Position numbers and translations under genes: made by a program. 43,742 nucleotides of DNA from Rachicladosporium sp. CCFEE 5018 (Eukaryota; Ascomycota; Dothideomycetes; Cladosporiales; Cladosporiaceae). This document shows, piece by piece, positions 18,817 through 29,500 of the stretch (position 1 is the first letter of the stretch; the number at the start of each line of letters is the position of its first letter). Below the pieces are notes generated by a model. The model ran no database searches. It was given only the letters and a program-made list of their open reading frames with translations, and had not been told where the DNA came from. The stretch covers positions 1,634,007 to 1,677,748 of the forward strand of contig KZ111142.1 in NCBI GenBank assembly GCA_002077045.2. The letters run 5' to 3'.

Positions 18817-19593
18817 TCACCACACCCGGCAAAGCACCATCCCCCCAACCTTCCGCTCAGCACACTCCCTTGCCTCCATAACCCCCCGATCAGTACTAAC
18901 AGCCACCACCTCCCCAACCTGCGTCATGCCCTTCACCTCTCCCGCCCGTCGTCCCCTGACAACTTCCCCAATCTCCCTGCTATTCAGCCATATCCGCTTC
19001 GTCGGTTTGCTCATCATACTGGCTTTCCGCAGCACCGGTAAACCCTCCCAGTACTTCAGTCCGAGCCAGAGTCGCCGCGAGGCGCGATTAGATTGCGTGA
19101 CTGTGCTTTCGAGGTCTGAGGGGTCTGAAGGCGGGAGGGAGAGGGGTTGGGAGGGGATCTCGAGACCCATGGCTGAGAGAGGGATGCCTTCTTCTTCGAG
19201 ACTGTGTGGCGAGCGAGCAGCGTGCAGTGAAGCCCACGTGACATCTTCGTCCACCCAGCCCTCTTTCTTCAGCGCCTCCGGCGTCGCTCCCTCAGTCAGC
19301 ATCCGCACCAGCGCCGACTCCCGCGTCTGGTCTTCTGGCTTGGTTCTTCGACGGGCGATGGGCGGCTGGCGGTGTTTTGATATTTGCGGGAGGGCGAGTT
19401 CGGCATTTGGAGGAAACGAGGAGATCGGAGGTGTCGGGCCGGCGAGTTTGACGGAGGAGAAGAAGCCTTGCTTTTGCAGGAGCAGGCAGAGGGAGAGGTG
19501 CAGGCGGGTGTAGGGGATCGAGGTCAGGCCGAGGCGGGCGAGGGAGGCGTTTTGCAGGTGCGAGCACACGTGGGAGAGGTTGACGAGGGACAT
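18817..19593 (-). CDS. MRPS8: Mitochondrial small-subunit ribosomal protein uS8m
   Basis: 258 aa, one exon. The N-terminus (SLVNLSHVCSHLQNASLARL) and the C-terminal signature (STDRGVMEARECAERKVGG) are those of fungal mitochondrial uS8, the counterpart of bacterial S8; ASRRLWLGLKYW and MMSKPTKRIWL lie between them. An insert of about 80 residues (roughly 70-155, with KKEGWVDEDVTWASLH) separates the N-terminal domain from the C-terminal half, longer than in bacterial S8 and usual for fungal forms. Role: binding of the central domain of 15S rRNA in the mitochondrial small subunit. It is divergent from the P/Q-rich protein gene. Confidence 0.93.
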   Translation of the reverse strand: MSLVNLSHVCSHLQNASLARLGLTSIPYTRLHLSLCLLLQKQGFFSSVKLAGPTPPISSFPPNAELALPQISKHRQPPIARRRTKPEDQTRESALVRMLTEGATPEALKKEGWVDEDVTWASLHAARSPHSLEEEGIPLSAMGLEIPSQPLSLPPSDPSDLESTVTQSNRASRRLWLGLKYWEGLPVLRKASMMSKPTKRIWLNSREIGEVVRGRRAGEVKGMTQVGEVVAVSTDRGVMEARECAERKVGGMVLCRVW

Positions 19594-20110
19594 GACTGCG
19601 TTACTGAATGGTGTATGCCACTGGTGCGCTGCAGGAGGTCAATCATATAAGCCAATGTCAATCATCGACACTCATATCGACGCTCGGGCATCTCGTCTTG
19701 GCCGCGAGATTTAGAGTTGTATGCACTGTGCGGCCCTCCCCGATCCGCCTACTCCACTCCAGCGCCAGCGCGACCAATTGCCAGCGCTACACCAAGCAAG
19801 CTGTATGCGCCCAGCAGCTATACTACTGCTGACATGTGCAGCGGCTGGCCGCGCTCGAGGCCAACTATATGGCCTGCGCTGCACTGGTAAGGATCTATGC
19901 TCTCTCTTATCCTCTCCACTCTCTTCCTTTTCCTGCTCAAGATCATCGTCCTCGAGACCACAGCCTGGGCTGCCTGCGCAACAGCTCAAGACTTCGTGAA
20001 CGCGACTGTTGAGCTCACGGGTGCGATCATAGAGATCAAGAATCTTGTGCATGCTCAGGACCCGCGACTGTTGCGGCAGAGACATAGGCAGAGGGCGCTG
20101 TAGAAGCGCA
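19594..20110. promoter_or_regulatory. Divergent promoter region, uS8m / P/Q-rich protein
   Basis: 517 bp between two divergent starts. A CCAAT box at 19652-19656 lies about 60 bp upstream of the uS8m start, next to ATCATATAAG, a reasonable core-promoter arrangement. A frame at 19897-20103 on the plus strand opens with a hydrophobic stretch but ends just before the real first exon and is probably 5' UTR. Confidence 0.45.
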
Positions 20111-21824
20111 ATGCCCGCGATACCGGGCGAGAGCCTGTTGACCACGCTGTAAGACTTCCAACTCTGGTAGAATATGGCTCAGTCGCTCATGACAAGACAG
20201 CTTCGCGGACGTCCACTACTACTTCAGCGACCCAAGTACGAAGCCAGTCCATCATCGCTTCTCGAAAGGGAGCTATGTCTACCTCTACCACAATGCAGCC
20301 GAATCGCGGGCAAAGCTTGAGATAGCAAACCATGCCGGTACCCCAGATCAGGACGCCTTTCACGGCATGCTAAGCAACGTGAGCAGCATACGATACTCGC
20401 ACAAACAGCCTGCTCTCTTTACAGTGACGGTGAACACTGCTGCGGTGCAGAGTCAACAGGAGTGGCATTTGCCGAGCTACAACGAGAGGAACGAGCAGAA
20501 GTACCTGTACAAGATCCACACGATCGATGTGTATCTCTGGACCGAGAAGGATGCTGCGCTTCTGCTGCGACACCTGCAAAGCGTGCTGCCCTCCGATAAG
20601 CTCGATGTCCGCGACGCGCCTCACACGCAGCAAGCTGCTTTACCTGAACATGGTAGCTCGATGAGTCCCGTTGTGCAGCAACTCGAGCGGACGGCAATCG
20701 GCGCACATTTCCCGCCTCGAGCGGAGAGCACGACATCAACACATTCGTTCCCTGGACCACCAACGCCAGCTAGTAATAGTGCGAAAGCACCCTCGCCCCT
20801 TCCACAGCAGCAGCAAGCACCAACTCCACTGGCTTATAATCCGGCCGCACCAAGCGCGCCCGAGCCGATCGCATACCGCGAGAAGACGCCGCCACCGCCT
20901 GAAGAGAATGGCGGTGCTGGCTCGTACACCGGCCATCCAACGACGCAGTACGCCTCAGCACCCCAAGCTTACAACTCCAGCCTACAGAACACACCGCAAG
21001 GCTCCTACTTTCCAGGTCCACCTCAGCTGCAACAACAACGTCAATCCTCGATACCGAACCTCCCAGGCCCACCCACAACAGCCTCTCCAGCGCAAAGCCA
21101 ACGCATACCCTCGTCCGGCGGCCTGCCACCACCTCCGCCACCTCCGACCGGTGGGCCTTCACCTCTACATCAGCACCCCTCCTTTGGCCCCCTACCAACA
21201 TCCTCCCAACCCATCTCCCCTCCACCCACACAACAATCCTTCAACCGGCAATCAATTTACGGCGCTGCGCCAACCCAACAATTCGCCTCCTATCCCTCAC
21301 AATCTCATGCCCCTTATGCCCCATCCCCAGGCTTCGGGCCCTCCATACAATCCCCTGGCCTCCAATCCCCCGGCTTCCCAGCCTACAACAACGCTCAACA
21401 ACCCCAATCCCAACAACAGCCACCCACGCCTTCCGCCCCGCCAGCCTACGGCATCCACACCCCTCTCCAATCCCCCGGCTTCCCGCCCCAACAGCAGCAA
21501 CCCCAGCAGCCTCAACAACCCCAGCACTTCGCCTCCCAGCACCAAGCCGCGCAAATCGCAGGCTACAGCTCCTACAGCTACACCGCGACCTCTGGTCCAC
21601 CGCAGCAGCAGCAGGGCTACGATGTGCACGCGCAGCTCTACCGGCCGACGGGACCCGAGGCTAATCATGGAGCGAAGCCGGGGGTTGTGGGGATGGGACA
21701 AGGAGCGCCGGTGGGGCAGGAGGGAGCGGGAGGGCCTGGCGGGAAGTACAAGGTGAATGAAAGGGTTGATAGGGTGGAGAAGGGGGTTGGGAGGTTTTTG
21801 AAGAAGTTGGATAGCAAGTGGTAG
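20111..21824 (+). CDS. Conserved fungal P/Q-rich protein with structured N-terminal domain, unknown function
   Basis: Coding sequence continues in frame upstream of the first Met of the large open frame. Joining 20111..20148 to 20201..21824 gives 553 aa starting MPAIPGESLLTTLFADVHYYFS. The 52-nt intron has donor GTAAGA and acceptor AAGACAG. The N-terminal ~150 residues look folded (RFSKGSYVYLYHN, KLEIANHAGTPDQDAFHG, KYLYKIHTIDVYLWTEKDA); a long Pro/Gln/Ser-rich region follows (about 170-500, with CAG/CAA runs); the last 25 residues form a charged helix (RVDRVEKGVGRFLKKLDSKW). I recall similar fungal proteins without an assigned role. Long low-complexity Q/P tracts suggest a protein in condensates or transcription, but this is inference. 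Confidence 0.82.
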
Positions 21825-22125
21825 GCTCACATCTACTTACCACGTGGAGCTGAACAACGCGAGCAGCACGCGATAATGGAATGCGATGGCAGCGCTTGTG
21901 AAGCTGTTGAAAGTGCACAAATGTCGTGGTCATGATAAGTATAGTATATTTACAACATACTGGTCAGTACAACCCTTACATATGTCCGCTTCAGATCTTT
22001 GTCTGTTACATGTTCGCCGTATCGGCCAAATATTCCGTCTCCAGGTTCCCATTCGTATCACAAAGTAAACGCCTTTCAAACGCCCCCGCTAGTCCATAAT
22101 GCATCACGTTCCCTCTCCAGCGCTC
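21825..22125. other. Convergent 3' intergenic region
   Basis: About 300 bp between two opposing stops. It contains an AT-rich tract (AGTATAGTATATTTACAAC, about 21940-21958) that could serve polyadenylation of the P/Q-rich gene. Nothing else seen. Confidence 0.4.
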
Positions 22126-23089
22126 TCAGCTCTTCGACCCGCCCACCACAACAGCGACATCCGTCCCCTCATCCACAGCCGAACTCCCAAGATCAAAGTT
22201 CGCCTTCCCCACCCAGCAGTTCCCCGGCCTATTCCCACCAGGCCGGTAAACAGCCACGCTGCACTCAGCCTTCTGGCTCACGACATTGAAACTCGCGCAC
22301 AGCTCCACGCAGTCGCTGAAGCTGTACACGAACGCGTCGCTTAGTGTTGTCGAGCCGGAAGCTGACAGGGGCGAGGCGAGCGCGCAGTGTTTCGTGAAGG
22401 TTAGGTAGAGAGGTGGGGTGGAGTTTGGGGTTGAGGAGAGGGTGGACGAGTGCGCGGAGGTGTAGGTTGTGTTGTTTGAGTCGGGGCAGTCGGAGAGGGG
22501 GGTGTAGGTTGGTGTTGCGGCTGTGAAGGTTGGGGTTGCGGAGGTGGGCGAGGAGGCTGTTGTTGAGGTTGCGTTGCTGGAGGGTGGTGTTAGCAAGATA
22601 CCCTACGTGCGTGAATGAGGGCTGCGTGAGCACAGGGAGGCCTACCTTATCGTGCCTTCTGGCCACATCCCGTCGCCTCCATTGTTCTGCCGTAATGCTT
22701 TGCCTCCCACTGCTCCGCCCACCGCCGCGCCCACGACTATCAACATTACTACGAACGCCACCACTAGGAAAGTCTTGATCTTCATCCCGAAGATGATCCT
22801 CGGTGGTCGGTTGTCGTTGTACGCATGCTTCCCGGTGTACTTCGTGTCATACGACGACGATGCGGCCGTATGTATCACAGGATACTTGTCGGAGGATGGG
22901 TATGGTGTGTCGTCGTATTCCAAGCCATGCGCAGGTGCGACTTCGGGGGCATTGTGGAACTGGTAGAGCGCAGAGAGGCGCTGCGGCATCTGTTGTTGGG
23001 GATGGTGTTGGGGCTGCATCAGAGGCATTGTCAGAGAGAGCATTGTGCTGAAGGATGGGGACGTGTGTTCGTACCTCCGTGTGGTCCAT
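22126..23089 (-). CDS. Single-pass membrane protein with Ser/Thr-rich extracellular-type tail, unknown function
   Basis: Three exons fit by phase: complement(join(22126..22576,22646..22989,23075..23089)), 269 aa. The 69-nt intron 22577-22645 has donor GTAGGC, a perfect branch TTGCTAACA and acceptor CTCCAG; the 85-nt intron 22990-23074 has donor GTACGA, branch CTCTGAC and acceptor CAACAG. If the first intron is not used, an ATG at 23043 gives 282 aa instead. Seen: cytosolic-type N-part with APEVAPAHGLE, a basic patch then a hydrophobic helix (TFLVVAFVVMLIVVGAAVGG), then a Ser/Thr/Pro-rich linker with N-glycosylation sites and a Cys-containing domain (CPDS, FTKHCALA, DCVELCASFN, AECSVAVY, GNCWVG) suggestive of a PAN/apple-like or cell-surface module. 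Function unknown. Confidence 0.75.
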
Positions 23090-24656
23090 TGTGCCACACT
23101 GGTCACGCGGCGCGCGTGCAACGAAGGAGTGTCCAGTCAGTAGTGCGACGCTATGCTGTGCGCAATCGCGATGGTCGAGAGCAAGGACAGCTGAAGGCTG
23201 TTGGCGCTGCTGAAGGTTGTCGAAGTGAAGTCGTCGTCAGAGATCGATAGGCTCGAGCTTTCCACGCATGGACTGTGAGACAGAGCCGGTACGATCAGGG
23301 CACGCCAGAGGTGGTGGAAGTCAAGTCGCCAACGTCGTCCAGTAGCAATCTCCCTGTTCAAACTAGTCTTTCTCCCTTCGCCGCGGCACCGTTGCTAGTG
23401 CAGCTGCAGTCCCGTTCACGCAAGCCAAATGCCACAACCAACGTCTGGGCGAGAGTCGAGATGAACGCAAGTACAATCCAGACCAAGAGAAACCGAGTTC
23501 TCCAGAGAAAGCACAGGTCATTCGCCCTCGCACAGAGCCTCTACCCGCGCGTAGCACAAAGGAAGTGTCGCAGATCTCTCGCGCCGCCAACTCGGGCATG
23601 CAGAACCCTGTCAAGCTCCATGCCGTGCTCCCATTCGCACATCCACCCATCGCTTCGCACAAACCTGTCAAACCACCTCGCTACCAGTACCAACATCACC
23701 CTATCCGCGGCCACGTGTGCCATTGGTGCTATCTGGCGCCCGACGAAGGCTTGCGCCGAAGCGCCAGGAAAGGCAAAACGGCTTGGTGCAGTCAGTAGTT
23801 CTCCACACTGATTTGCGGATGGGAGCAGGGGACTCGTGAGCCGACGCTGCAGCGAGGTCCGCCCTGCCCCTGGCTAGACTGTATCGGGAGACACGCGACT
23901 TGGCGGGGACCAGATGTAGCGTGAAGTTGATGGCGGTGATGTTCGTTTGGGGTGAATTTTATGATCAGAAGAACGTAAATCTCTGCGAGAATATTGAGGT
24001 CTGGTCGTCTCCTTAAGGTACAATTCGCATCTAGACATGGCAAGAACATACCGCCATCGCACATGCCTCGCGAACAAACGCGTCGTACCACCAAAATCGC
24101 AGTCCACCCAATCGAGCCGCATGCGCATGTTCAACATCACCCCATAACCTCCGAGGCAGGCATAACAGGCGAGGACTATTCGCGGCTCTCCAAAGATCGA
24201 CATCGCAGACGGCACACATATTGCATCGCTGTCATTGCCATCCCGTCGGTATTGATAGCAGCGGCGCTGACGTCGAGCTGCACTGTGCCTCTCACCTGCA
24301 GTGCCTACTGTTCACAGGCATGTATATTTTCTGGCAGGTAAGTGTGACATGGTCCACAGCGTGGGCGAGAGCTCTGGAACCGAGCGGCTCGTCATCACGG
24401 TCCCTGAGCATGTGTTGCGACAGCATGAGCTGTCACAGATTGACCCAAGGCTACGTACACAAAATGCAACGACGGCTTGATTCGAGATCGATCACGCGGT
24501 GAGAGTAAAAAGCTCCATACATTTGGCCATGGTATAGTCGGCTTTCCGTCGAGACAGCCATGCTCATTGCCATTATATTCTATTGACCAGACTCCGAACG
24601 CCTCCGCTAAGTCGCAGCAAATAAGCACCACCTTCGTCGCTCATAGCCATCAGCTC
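23090..24656. other. 1.57-kb stretch without a supported gene
   Basis: A frame at 23275-23811 (plus) stays open for 178 codons but begins with GTG and shows no recognisable domain; shorter frames cover 23874-24215 on the minus strand. No intron pattern joins them convincingly. The left part must include the promoter of the membrane-protein gene and the right part the 3' end of the WD40 gene. Confidence 0.35.
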
Positions 24657-26357
24657 TCATATTTTCACGCCCCAGACTCCTCTGCCAGCACAGACCCCTA
24701 CCCAATCGCCCCCTTGCGCAGTCAACATACTCTCTGGCGCCCAACTGACATTGCCAACCTCGTATTCACACCTCCACCAGCCGAGCGGTCCTTTGCCGTC
24801 ACCTGCACCGATCGCGCCTGGTCCAACCCCGTTGCCCCCTGCGCTGGACCCAGCGCTAAGCAGGTCCCAGGTAAGCACCAGGCTGTCGTCGCCTCCACTC
24901 GCTAGCAGCCCTCTCCGGTGAGGCGACCATTCCAGCGAGTTGAGGGAGTTCTGGTGGCCTTTTAATTCGAGGAGCGCGGTGCCCGGTTGTCGCACGTCGA
25001 GGATCCGGATTACTGAGCTGTCGGCTGCGAAGGTTGCGAGGAGATGGGCGTCGTGCGGAGAAGCTGCTAGACGGAGGAGAGCAGGAGAAGGCGTTGAGGG
25101 CTGTTTGCTAGGTGATGAGCTTGTCGTGGGTGAGTTGGCTGGGTGGCGAAGGTCAGTACACGCAAGGGGGATGATAAACGGGTTGAGTGAATACGCACAT
25201 TTCTCATTCTTGTCCGACGGCTCGTAAATGATCGTCGAGTGCTCCAGACTTCGCAAGTCGAACATCCGCACGCTACCGTCTGCACCACACGAGACGAAGA
25301 CGTCTACACTCCCTGCGCAGAAGCGGACGTCGAAGACCTCCTTGTCATGGGCGATGAGTTGCGTTTTGGCGGTTAGGGTCGGGATGTCCCAGATGGTGCA
25401 GGTGGTGTCTATGCTTGATGTGATGATCAGCTTGGGCGAGAGACGATTCCAGTCTAGTGATGTCAGAGGCGCGGTGTGTTCAGGGGTTTTGCTGTTTGAG
25501 AGGAGAGCTAGGGGTTGGAGTTTCTGGGGTGCAGGCTCGCGTGTATTGGCTGTGGAGCTGCGGTTTAAGTTGCTGGTAGTGAGGTTCGGCTGGGATTGAG
25601 GGAGCGACCAGAGTCGTAGATGGTCGCCGCTCGTCGCCAAAAGGTCTGTACCAGCTTTCGTCTGACTCGGAGGTTCCCAGAGGATCCGCGTAACAGGATA
25701 AGCGCATGTTGCTTCCGCGACTTTGGTGTACTCGAGTCCGTAGGGTGATTGACCATGGGACGTCACTTCTTGGGGCGTGATTTGCGTGTCGAGAATCTGA
25801 ACGAAGTTGTGTGGGTCCTCAAGGTAGCTGCCCACTGCCATCTTGCCTGCGCCGCTGCCACCGCCTTGTATGGGCCATTTGCACCAATCGAAGGCATACG
25901 TAGCGAAGGGTGCGAGGTAATTCGAATTGGTGGGCGTATCTGAGTAGTTGAAGAGCATATTCGTCCCCGTACCCGGCTCATTGGCTTCCATGACCGTCCG
26001 CGATCTTATATCGGTCAGGTTGAGAGGGGAATGTGAGGGTCCTGCGCCGCCAGCTGGCGTGCCTGCTGATAGAGCATTGTAGGCTTTGGGGTTCGAAGAT
26101 ATCGGCGTTTGCGTAGGTGTCTGGTTGAAGGGTATGTACTTTTGCCCCGTCGAGCTCATGCTGTCCATTCCTGCTGTACTACTGCGGGAGTGCGAGTGCA
26201 ATGTGTTCGACCGTGAGAGCGGCTGCTGTGCTTGCTGCTGGAATTGCTGCTGGTTCGGGTCCTGGAGTGCGCCGTAGCCAGGCTGCAAGGTGTTTGGCAA
26301 TCCCGCATTGGATGGTACGATATGCGACGAAGGCATGCGGTTGTGGTGGGAGGACAT
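24657..26357 (-). CDS. WD40 adaptor protein of the WDR68/DCAF7/AN11 type, two exons
   Basis: A frame of 566 codons with a 60-nt in-frame intron at 25139-25198; splicing gives complement(join(24657..25138,25199..26357)), 546 aa. The first ~130 residues are Gln/Ser-rich and disordered. Signature blocks of the family follow: TYAFDWCKWP, KMAVGSYLEDPHNFVQILD, YPVTRILWEP, LLATSGDHLRLW, SIDTTCTIWD, CGADGSVRMFDLRSLEHSTIIYEP, SVIRILDVRQPG and LLASGGDDSLVLTWDL. Family role: a WD40 scaffold that binds DYRK/HIPK kinases and MYB/bHLH factors in animals and plants and can serve as a DDB1-CUL4 adaptor. It is head to head with another WD40 gene over 204 bp. Confidence 0.9.
   Translation of the reverse strand: MSSHHNRMPSSHIVPSNAGLPNTLQPGYGALQDPNQQQFQQQAQQPLSRSNTLHSHSRSSTAGMDSMSSTGQKYIPFNQTPTQTPISSNPKAYNALSAGTPAGGAGPSHSPLNLTDIRSRTVMEANEPGTGTNMLFNYSDTPTNSNYLAPFATYAFDWCKWPIQGGGSGAGKMAVGSYLEDPHNFVQILDTQITPQEVTSHGQSPYGLEYTKVAEATCAYPVTRILWEPPSQTKAGTDLLATSGDHLRLWSLPQSQPNLTTSNLNRSSTANTREPAPQKLQPLALLSNSKTPEHTAPLTSLDWNRLSPKLIITSSIDTTCTIWDIPTLTAKTQLIAHDKEVFDVRFCAGSVDVFVSCGADGSVRMFDLRSLEHSTIIYEPSDKNEKCAYSLNPFIIPLACTDLRHPANSPTTSSSPSKQPSTPSPALLRLAASPHDAHLLATFAADSSVIRILDVRQPGTALLELKGHQNSLNSLEWSPHRRGLLASGGDDSLVLTWDLLSAGSSAGGNGVGPGAIGAGDGKGPLGWWRCEYEVGNVSWAPESMLTAQGGDWVGVCAGRGVWGVKI
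25139..25198 (-). other. In-frame intron of the WDR68-type gene
   Basis: Donor GTGCGT, branch TACTGACC and acceptor CACCCAG enclose 60 nt (20 codons) without a stop. The insert it would encode (CAYSLNPFIIPL...) breaks a WD repeat just after SDKNEK; removal gives a Ser/Thr/Pro linker and then LLRLAASPHD. Confidence 0.85.
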
Positions 26358-26561
26358 GATTGAGGTGTTGCAGCTCTGTGCAGGCTACGGTGTTTTGAGG
26401 AGCTGAAGTGACGGGAAGGTGAGCTCGAAGGATTAATCAAACTACGGGCCAGCTTCTAATCAAATTCCGGACCGCGTACTGGCGCTGCTACTTTTTCTAC
26501 ACCGACAGCACTTTCCAACCAATCTTGCCTCAACACCACAATATGATCTTCCACCGGTCTG
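26358..26561. promoter_or_regulatory. Bidirectional promoter of two WD40 genes
   Basis: Only 204 bp separate the two start codons, so both genes must be driven from here or from a shared promoter. A CCAAT on the plus strand (TTTCCAACCAATCTTG, about 26513-26528) is the only recognisable element. Confidence 0.5.
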
Positions 26562-29500
26562 ATGTGCGACGACGTTCTGCAGCGCAGATGTAGCAAAGTC
26601 CCTGTGACAGCACTCGCTTTCTTCAACAACGACGTGCTACTTGCTGGCGAGGGCAATCTTTTGCTCGCATATGATGCCACCACAAGGCAACGCTTAGCCT
26701 CAGCACAGAGTTTCCGTCAGCAAGCAGTCCACGGAATCTTCGCAGACGAGGCAACGGGACTGTTGCTGATCTATGGCGGTCGACGAATTGCCGTGGCAAG
26801 TCTCACGCATCACACGAACGGAATCACCATCTCTGTGTCCGAGGAGAAAGACGCTGGCGACTGGATCCTCGACGCAATCTTCAGTCCCATCACCGATACA
26901 GACGAGGGACTCTGGTATGTTCTCGTTACCGCACATAACGCTTTGGTGACGTGTAGAGTCTCTGTCGTAGACGACCGCAAACCTCTGGCACGCATAGAGT
27001 CTATTTCAGAGTTGGTGCCTGGTTCCAACTGTCTCCTTTATTGCGCTCATATCCTAGAGATAAGTCCATCTCACTGTCTCATTGCTTCCGGCACTGCTTT
27101 TGGGGATGTCATCCTGTGGTCCTGCATCTTTCCACAAAGCGGGAAAGACCCAGTCACAACTCAGGTACATTGCACTTTCTCAGCACATGAGGGCTCCGTG
27201 TTTGGCGTACACATATCGTACACTCTTACTGAGGGTCTGGTGGGAGATTGCACTCGCATTCTGGCTACCTGCAGCGACGATAGGAATGTCAGGCTCTGGG
27301 ACATCTCCACCATATCGGACAGCACGCCAGAAGTAGTGAGTCATGAAGATGTCGACACAGGGTTTGGTGCGACGAAGCAGAACAACGAGAATGCACCGCC
27401 TCTGATCGCGGCAGCTCTCGGCCACGTGTCACGCATCTGGTCGGTACGCACCTTCGTAGCGAACGACCGACTTACAATCTGGACGTTCGGGGAAGATGCC
27501 ACACGCATCGAATGGCGTCTCGAGCATCGCCCCGAGTCTGGCAAGTATCAGCTCGTACAAGACCGTGTGGATACTTGCCACACAGGTAAGCACATCTGGT
27601 CAACTGCTCGGACGAATCTCCTCGAGGACACCTGTGCGACTGGAGGCGCAGATGGCTCGATCGCCATACTACCAGATGACGAGCTACATGGGCCAGTACG
27701 AGGCACTGTGACACCATCTTCGCGGATCATCGCAACTCGAGAACGAGCGCTGGACACAACTAAGAGCTACGCTTTCGTTGCACACGATGCCCTGATTGCT
27801 GTCTCTAGTCAAGGCCATATCACTTTGGTCAGTTTGCTTCCGAATGGCGATTCCAGTACTGAGAGCCTAGCATGTCATGAGGAGCTACGTTCCTACTCGC
27901 TCGTTACCGGGTTCGCAGGCACCGCGATAATGGCTGGCAAGGGTGGAGCTGTTCACATGTTCGATGCAGCTGCGAAGGAGCCTTGCATCGTGGCTGATGC
28001 GCCTGGCAAGGTAGCTGGACTCTTCAAATCACTGTTTCGCATAGCCGGCAATGCAATGCGACCACGACTATTCGCTCTGGTGACCATGCTAGGAATCCCC
28101 AATGCTCAGCTTGTGGAGCTATCGGCCTCTGAGCTTGCAGACGATGCGACTGCCAACGAAGAGCGAACATGTCGCCAGCTGCAACTCGCTCAAAACTTTG
28201 TCGCCGCCAGCTTTGTGATGGTCAATCAAGGAGTCGATGGAATTGCTGTGCTCGGTTCCCGAAGTGGGGCTATCGCTGTATATGACTTGGGTTCCCAAGG
28301 ACCTGTGTCTCTAAGTCCATACTTCGAGCGAGCTGGGGTCCATGGCGATGCAATCACGTCTCTTAGTTTTGCACCGCTGAAGGCTACTTCGGAGTCACGC
28401 TATCTGTTCGCCTCAAGTCGCGACGGAACTTACAGTGTGCATCTGGCGACCTTTGGTACCAGGGGCCTTTGCTTTGATCTGGTACACAAGCTTAGTCTCT
28501 CATTCGGTCCAAACATCGAGGGACTGCAAATCACTGAGGCTGGCCATCTCCAGGTGTGGGGTTTCAGAAGTAAGCATTTCATTCTCCACGATGTGACTTC
28601 GCAGGAGGATGTCGTGAAAGTCGGGTGTGGCGGCGTGCACTCTAGCTGGGCGTTTCTTTCGACAGATGAGGGTGGTACTTTTGCCTGGACCCAAGCTGGG
28701 AAGATTGTCTGGACGACGCAGACACAGCAGCCGGTCCAGCGCATCAACGCGGGCGGACATGGTAGAGAGATCAAAGCTTGCGCTGTCTCGCCAGGCTTGC
28801 CACAGCTCATTGCTACTGGTGCGGAAGATACTGACATCAAGCTATTCACATATGACGAGACTCGCGGTTTCCGATGCCTACAGACGCTCCGAAAGCACGT
28901 CACGGGCATCCAGCATCTGCAGTGGTCTTCGGATGGGACTTGGCTCTTTTCCAGTGGCGGCTTCGAAGAGTTCTTCGCCTGGAAGATCACCAGAGATGTA
29001 CCTTACGTCAATGTTGGCGTGGTATGCACGGCGGGATATCCAAGGAACGGTAAATCAGATCTCAGGATCATGGGGTTCGACGTACAGGAAGTGCATCCCG
29101 AAGGACGCGGTGGTTCTATTGAGTTTCAAATCACGATGGCGTACTCCGACTCGACACTCAAGATTTGGTCATCCAACACCGAGTCTCCAGATGCGTGGAC
29201 TCTATTGGCGCAAGGATCCTACCTCACCTCGTGTCTTAGCAGCGTTCATATTCTCCGACCTGCAGGATCCAACGTTACGATCCTCACGACGTCTACAGAC
29301 GGGCACATTGCTCTTTGGTCTCACGAACCTACAGATGCGGCGAAGGTGAGCTGGACGTCTCGACATAAATTGCATCAGAACGCCATCCTGGCACGTAACA
29401 TGTGCAAGCTCTCGGATTCTTCGATCATCGTGGTCACAGGTGGCGATGATAATGCGCTCGCTTTCACACGCATTGCCAGTCTGGCATCAGCCAGTCCCAG

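Noticed and set aside
18764..19513. 249-codon plus-strand frame opposite the uS8m gene
   Set aside because: Antisense shadow; the minus strand encodes an unmistakable mitochondrial uS8.
19711..20145. 144-codon minus-strand frame in the uS8m/P/Q-rich intergenic region
   Set aside because: Low-complexity, overlaps the first exon of the P/Q-rich gene in antisense and lacks any family resemblance.
20671..21756. 361-codon open frame overlapping the P/Q-rich gene in another frame
   Set aside because: It is the alternate reading of the CCA/CAA/CAG-rich tract; composition keeps all frames open. The main frame has the conserved N-terminal domain and proper splicing.
28430..28990. 186-codon minus-strand frame inside the WDR6-type gene
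   Set aside because: Antisense of conserved WD40 repeats, with no domain of its own.
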